DNA of 64,000 nucleotides, taken from Macrocystis pyrifera (Eukaryota; Sar; Phaeophyceae; Laminariales; Laminariaceae). The notes below the pieces were generated by a model. It searched no databases and was not told the origin of the DNA. It saw nothing but the letters and a program-made list of their open reading frames with translations. This document shows, piece after piece, positions 22,575-64,000 of the stretch (within the stretch, counting starts at the first letter, position 1; every line of letters starts with the position of its first letter). A program made the translations under genes and the position numbers. Where the stretch lies: the NCBI GenBank assembly GCA_031763025.1, contig JASSKH010000006.1, positions 8,987,691-9,051,690 on the forward strand, written 5' to 3'.

Positions 22575-24875
22575 AGAGTACCTGGTATCTGGCAGGTATC
22601 ATCCTCATAGGTGGGGAAACAGGAAAAAACAACCAGGATATAATACGGGCACAACACCAATTTATTATATTTCCAAAATTATCCTGTTTCTTCACGTTCA
22701 CTGCTGTGGGTTGTGCTGATTGATGTCTTCGGATAGGAAAGACGGCTATATTTTAAGACAGTACACACGTCAGCGGCGACGGCGGCTGGCGTATTATTTT
22801 TTTTCAAGTTTTATTTCAAAATATTCGTACGTATCTCCCTCATAGCCTCAGTGCCCTCAGCGCTGTACGAAAGTTCCCACTCGGGCACTCGTGCTTTCAT
22901 TCGGGGAAAAGGTTCGCCTTTCAAGTTTACTGTCCTGCGAAGATACTCTACAGGCACAGACACGCAGTCGATTGACTTCGATCGCATGGTTGTGTAATCG
23001 TGGACAGGGTACGGGATCTATGCCTCCAGCGCATGGGTGAACGTTTGTCCACCTTGCTCTAATGATAGCCCCAAAATGTGCTTCGGTTTGTTTCTGTAGG
23101 GGACCCATGGTTGGGTACATGAGAAACAATCCGGCCCACGGCTATTTTCATGTACTGGGGGGAAGGGGAGGGACAGAGGGGGAGGGGGCGGGGGAGGCGA
23201 GGGGCGAATGGGAAGGGAGGGTACCTGCTGAGTTGTTTTCCGCTGCCATTGACCATTCAAGATAACAAGTATTGGACCAGACGGTCGCCCTCGTGGAGGC
23301 ATTGCATATACGAACTGTGACTATAAATCGCTTCTGGGACCCTCGTATATTGTCACCACAAAAAAAGCGGAGGGCGATTTTTTGTAACCACGGACGAAGA
23401 GGACACACACGAGAGTGTTATCATGCTTCGCGAGCGTCTTGCAGGTCTTCACGTTGCAGTTCAGATACACACATATGTACATTCCCCCAGCTACTGGGGC
23501 TGCTTCGTGATTCCGAATATGCTGTGCGGGTAGTCGACTTTTTTTTGCTCTGAAGTACATTTTTTCCTTTGCCTGCCCTGCTTGTTCTCGCGGGTTCATT
23601 GGCCACTCGTACATACGAGGCTTGAGGGGAGGGATCCCGTCTTTGGCATACTTATTTCCCTACGAAGTACGTTGTATAGCCAATCGGACAAAAAATGCCG
23701 GAAGTGTTGTCCCACTCCTGAGTCCATCTGATGGGGTCACGACCTCCATCATTTTTTTTTTTTTTTTGTGCACTTGATTTGTGTTCAATGGGTATTGGTG
23801 GAAATGGCGGAATAGGCAATTATGCAAACTGCATCGTTGGAGAAGAAGCTGGTTTTCTGTTTGAGTATCTCTCGGATGGTAGGGCCTGCAGACTCATTTT
23901 GAGGAGCGTGCGGCCGATTCGCTCGCTTTTCGTGCCTAAAACAACAAAACTTGCCTGGGAATAACAAACCGAATTGAAACGAACTCAACTGGCGCAAAAC
24001 AACACGACCTTGCAGCAGTAATCAAAAATAATTTTGGCTTTCGTAATCTGAACAACTCCGTGCCTCGATCCAACCCAAAGTGAAATATGAACACCTAGGG
24101 AGAAGTAGGTCAACGCCTTTCATTGGCGCCGCAATACAGTACTTGCATTCTTAGAGCACGCGTATTGCACATCAAGCAATATTTTTTTCGCTCAAATGCT
24201 CATTGAATAGGACCATGTAAGTCCAGTAGCAGTGGCGCAGCAAACCAGCGAGTACTTGCAGGAGTACCAAACCATATGCACGCGGGCTTCGCCGTGGCGG
24301 GCTGATGCCCGCCTGCAGCTTCGCGTATGCCCGTATTGGTCGAGGATATGCCAAAAGCAACCGAGGCCGTTAATGCGACTGTACTGCTAAGAGGTGTGCA
24401 TTCAGAAACTTTCCAATTGTGATTGCAAAACCTACTCAGGTTGAGCAGAGGAGTAACAAAAATACCCTGCGTACACCCTACGCACAACTGCTATTTTGAC
24501 ACTGAAAGCGCCACGGAGCTCAGTATCTGGATGCATACGATACAACAGCATTCCACCGTGTGGATGCGTGGTCGACATGCTCCTACTCGTACTCAGTTGT
24601 GTCTATGCAAGTAGCGGAGTTTTTTTCTCCCGAGCTCTTATTACTGTTGTAACATCGCGTCGTACGTTAATTCGTATATAGTTTGGGATCAATGAGGCCC
24701 CCTGCTGCGACCAGCCGGAGACTCCCACCCCTGGGTTACTACTCCCGCGTTGATTGTCTGGCAATCAACGCGGCACCTCGTCGCATAGAGTAGGTACCCC
24801 GGTAAAATAAACACTAACAAAACTGATGTCGTTGTCGACGGTACACCTCGCTACCAACGATGGGCGGGCGGGATG

Positions 24876-25086
24876 GTCTGTTTTTTCCTAGCCTCTTTCT
24901 ACTTTGTCGTGCTGTTGTAGAGCTGCGATATCGCTCACGGAGTGATACTCAATCACTGTCTCCCCATACAACAAGGAAGCTTTCCCGAAAAGGGATCCAC
25001 CCTGCTGGCGTCCCCTCTTTTCTGGTCCAGATTACTGTTGTAACATCGCGTCGTACGTTAATTCGTATATAGTTCGGGATCAATGA
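24876..25086. repeat. Duplicated segment, first copy, with flanking direct repeat
   Basis: 24876-25030 (ttttttcctagcctctttctac ... ctggtccag) recurs at 26123-26279 with few differences. The following attactgttgtaacatcgcg...atcaatgaggcc (25031-25086) is also present at 24640-24692, so a segment about 390 bp apart is bounded by direct repeats. Confidence 0.7.
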
Positions 25087-26122
25087 GGCCTCTCTCTGCT
25101 GCGGCATGAGATCACACCCATACTTGTTGACCCTTCTCTTATCTCAATCTCGTCGCTCTTTTGATGCGTATCCTTTTTGCGGGCGCATTCTATTCCTTAT
25201 TGTCCCCAAACTTGTAGCCTAGTTGATTAGGGGTTCTGCTACCGTTGGTTGTCCCGTGAGAACGTCGTGTACGATTTTCCAGAACCCTCTGACGGTGATA
25301 CGCGCTGAGGTATGCGATCGCGGTGTGATGCACCCGGAACGCGTTTACCTGGTTGTCGGCACGCAGTGTTGTAGCGTGTCTCCGTGCGGTTCTTCCGGAA
25401 CTAACGTACGCTTATATCGTGCTTGAGGGGCGACAAAGGCGGAGCGTTTATGTAGGTGGTCTCCCACACTATATTTTCTCAGATACCGCAGCCCGCCCCC
25501 CACCGTAGTTACCATACGCTTTCGTCTAACGAAGCACGCATAACGTCTGCCACAGTCGGCATGTTTTCTACGTTTCGCTTGGTCCTCGCCCCCTCATCCC
25601 ATTTGTTCCTCGACTTTCAGATTTGGGGAAAATGGGAACGAGAAATCTACTTCTCGGTGCCTCCGTGATAGGGTCACGAGCCATACGCTGGCAGATCCCA
25701 CCACACTTGATACGGCACGATGTACAATTATGTTTGTTATAGCAAGCAATTACAGGCACCTGAGATACGGTGCACCAACTCACTACCGTGGGTTGCGATG
25801 TACTTGAAGCTAACGTAGGTTCGATGCGACTGTGACCAGACGCACCCGCCGAGAGACATGGCGGACGTAAGGGCAATCAATTGCAACGACACTTCGGGTT
25901 GACGGTCTATGAATATCAGTAGTATGATATATATACATACATTTATATTCCGTACAGTTTCTACTACGCGGGTACAGACGTGAAACAGTTGTCGATTATA
26001 TGTGATATAGACTTGATCGGTCAAAATAGGTGTCACGGATGCAAAATACACTGGTTCGTGCGCTCGCTGTTTTTCTGTGCGTGTGTCAACGTGTTCGCGT
26101 ATGCGCTGCATTCGTCATAAGC

Positions 26123-26279
26123 TCTGTTTTTTCCTAGCCTCTTTTTACTTTGTCGTGCTGTTGTAGAGCTGCGATATCGCTCACGGAGTGATACTCAATC
26201 ACTGTCTCCCCATACAGCAAGGAGGCTTTCCCGAAAAGGGATCCACACTGCTGCTGGCGTCCCCTCTTTTCTGGTCCAG
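26123..26279. repeat. Duplicated segment, second copy
   Basis: Matches 24876-25030, with a 3-bp insertion of ctg and a few substitutions. Its right end is followed directly by a MITE instead of the direct repeat seen after the first copy. Confidence 0.7.
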
Positions 26280-26282
26280 AGA

Positions 26283-26395
26283 TTACTACGGGGACCATAG
26301 CAAATAGGACCAAATGTTGTTAGTAAAAATACTAGGTAAATAATGCATAGTTTTTTTTGTGTAACGCAGGTCCTGTTTACTATGGTCCCCCGTAA
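26283..26395. mobile_element. Stowaway-like MITE, copy 4
   Basis: About 113 bp, ACTACGGGGACCATAG to GTCCCCCGTAA, followed by TA. The left terminus is slightly rearranged. Inverted relative to copy 1. Confidence 0.75.
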
Positions 26396-26821
26396 TAGTA
26401 GTTGAGGAAAATGGAGCTATCTCGGGGGCCGATCGATATTTAACACATATTTACGTGTACGTATCCAGAACTTCAGGGAAACACGAATCGACGTGTGCGC
26501 GTCTGCATTGCGTTCATTCAAAAATACAGACGGGGAGAGCCGCGGCGGCTTAGGATCTACCGTACAGTATATAAATACATGGAAACACAGCAGCGAGGGG
26601 TTTTCAGATATATATGCTCAAAAACAGAACGAACGTTGGTGTATCGTATTCGTACGAGTAACAGGTAACAGGTATCTTTTCGCATGCCATGATGTCATGC
26701 ACCTGTATGTAGGTGTGCTTCGCCCTTCTATGTCCTGGATACTACTGATTTACGGAAGGATATTTGGTTTTTATAGGAACGGCACCTACGCTATATTGTC
26801 GGAAGGCAAGCATAACAATAA

Positions 26822-26827
26822 TAATAC

Positions 26828-26906
<79 letters not shown>

Positions 26907-26922
26907 TAATAATAATAATAAT
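26822..26922. repeat. AAT microsatellite
   Basis: About 100 bp of nearly uninterrupted AAT/ATA repeats, a few hundred bases before the start codon of the CNB gene. Confidence 0.9.
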
Positions 26923-27196
26923 GTCCTCCTCCTCCTTCCTTCAATAATAATATCTGTATCGTAGTACGAGTAGGCGAAGAACAGATACACCTACGAAATG
27001 AACTGAGTGGGATAAAATAAATGAAAGCTTTTTTTGAAACCGTCAATATCTCCACCGCAGATCGTCGCAGACGTGGCGAGAAAGCACACGACGGCGGCGC
27101 CTCGCCTCGGAAGGCTGGCGGGGTATGATACCCGCACGCTTCGTCGAACGGGATACAGGGTAGCCGCAAGTGGCCACGCTAGTGAGAGAAGTCATC

Positions 27197-63222
<36,026 letters not shown>

Positions 63223-64000
63223 GTGAGGTCTTTATAGAGCACTATGTTGACCCTCCGGTTTGTTGCTGTTGTTCCTGTTGTTGATGAGTGTTGTTGTCGA
63301 TGATGTCGGTTATGTAGCACTATCCACTAACCTGCTTACTGTGGTCACGTGGCCACGTAACCAACCACACATATGTTTTTGGCTTCTCAACGCTAATCTT
63401 CGGGGCAAACCCCTCGCCACGGACTCCACCGGGAAAAGAAGAGCATTCGAGTCTTTTTCAGCCTGGAAAATTAGTGGTCGTGGTGGGACGCAATCCCACG
63501 CATACCATGCTCAGAAGCGGACGATGCACCAACTAAGCGATACGGTCACCGATCTTTCGTGCTGAAAACGACCGCAGGGTTAAAAGTCTGTCGAATACCG
63601 TGAAGACTTTGTAGTTAAAAAACTTTCTTTATTTATTTGGAATTTGAATGGGTTTGGTGTTTCCACAGCAGGGAGGCGACTGTTTGCTACTACAAGTAGG
63701 TTTAGGAATTTCTGTGTGTGGATCGATACATATAATTATTTCTTGGTAGTGTCACAAGATGAGGATTTATGACTTGGATGATAGTGGATCGACAGTAGTT
63801 GTACGGTATATACACTATTAATAGTAGTACACCAATGTCACGTGTAGGGAGGCTGTAAGATTTTATGACATGCTTGTGTCAATAACGACGACAGTGCTAG
63901 CAGGTGTAACTGCCAGTGATCTCGTATGGAGAAGGGTATGGGTAGTTGGGGAGTTCCATACGACAGGATTTTGACATAAGCTGGTTGGATATCTGGGGCC
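63223..64000. other. Right-edge intron of the CNB gene
   Basis: No further exon is visible: no CNB or kinase motif in any frame and no convincing acceptor followed by a GC-rich coding segment. It is most likely the start of intron 22. Confidence 0.55.

Larger units (their letters stand above)
21456..27196. other. Intergenic region between the two genes
   Basis: About 5.7 kb without a recognisable gene. It holds the 3' flank of the methyltransferase gene, a short poly(C)-associated repeat (about 21757-21815), a MITE (22470-22574), a duplicated segment (24876-25030 and 26123-26279), a second small direct repeat (24640-24692, 25031-25086), a MITE (26283-26395) and an AAT array (26822-26922). 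The promoter of the CNB gene should lie in its right part. Confidence 0.5.

Noticed and set aside
63440-63570. Minus-strand CGCTTAGTTGGTGC and a GTGGG/CCCAC hairpin resembling a tRNA
   Set aside because: The D-arm phrase and a T-arm-like stem are present, but the loop lacks TTC and the acceptor arms do not pair, so I do not call a tRNA.

Overview
The window reads as nuclear DNA of a filamentous or multicellular eukaryote with many introns and many transposons. It holds two plus-strand protein genes cut into short GC-rich exons, separated by introns of 0.3 to 5 kb. Most donors are GTGAG-type. The rest is MITEs, simple repeats, poly(C)/poly(G) tracts and the remains of a Ty3/gypsy element. This style fits a stramenopile, most likely a brown alga, but that is inference from genome style; no species marker is visible.

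Layout. 1-1130: nothing recognised. About 1130-4870: a decayed Ty3/gypsy retrotransposon on the plus strand (RT, RNase H, integrase, chromodomain-like tail). 4870-9817: non-coding, with an AGAGC-rich array, CAG/CGG tracts and a MITE. 9818-21455: gene 1, six exons, a METTL21-type protein methyltransferase of about 441 aa. 21456-27196: intergenic, repeat-rich. 27197 to beyond the right edge: gene 2, at least 22 coding exons spread over 36 kb, encoding a soluble protein with four tandem cyclic-nucleotide-binding (CNB) domains (939 aa seen, C-terminus outside the window).

Both gene models come from splice-site reasoning: every exon junction listed keeps reading phase, and family motifs run across the joins. 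The exceptions are 22-base poly(G) tracts, one in an exon of each gene, where the frame only continues if the tract is one base longer (or two shorter). A second, 10-base tract in gene 1 compensates.

Function. Gene 1 should be a SAM-dependent lysine methyltransferase. Gene 2 is a cyclic-nucleotide effector. Only its second CNB domain keeps a full phosphate-binding cassette, and the Arg-Thr pair there is the cGMP-type signature of PKG. Four CNB domains recall the regulatory half of alveolate PKG, so a kinase domain may lie just past the window; this is untested.

Repeat landscape. I see a TA-flanked, Stowaway-like MITE (7 copies), a second MITE family with ACTGCAGTCCCG ends, a hAT-like 290-bp element, a 731-bp inverted-repeat element, and at least two dispersed repeat families whose 3' ends run into poly(C). 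There is also a 296-nt nearly pure poly(C) tract and an 86-nt poly(G) tract, both inside introns of gene 2.
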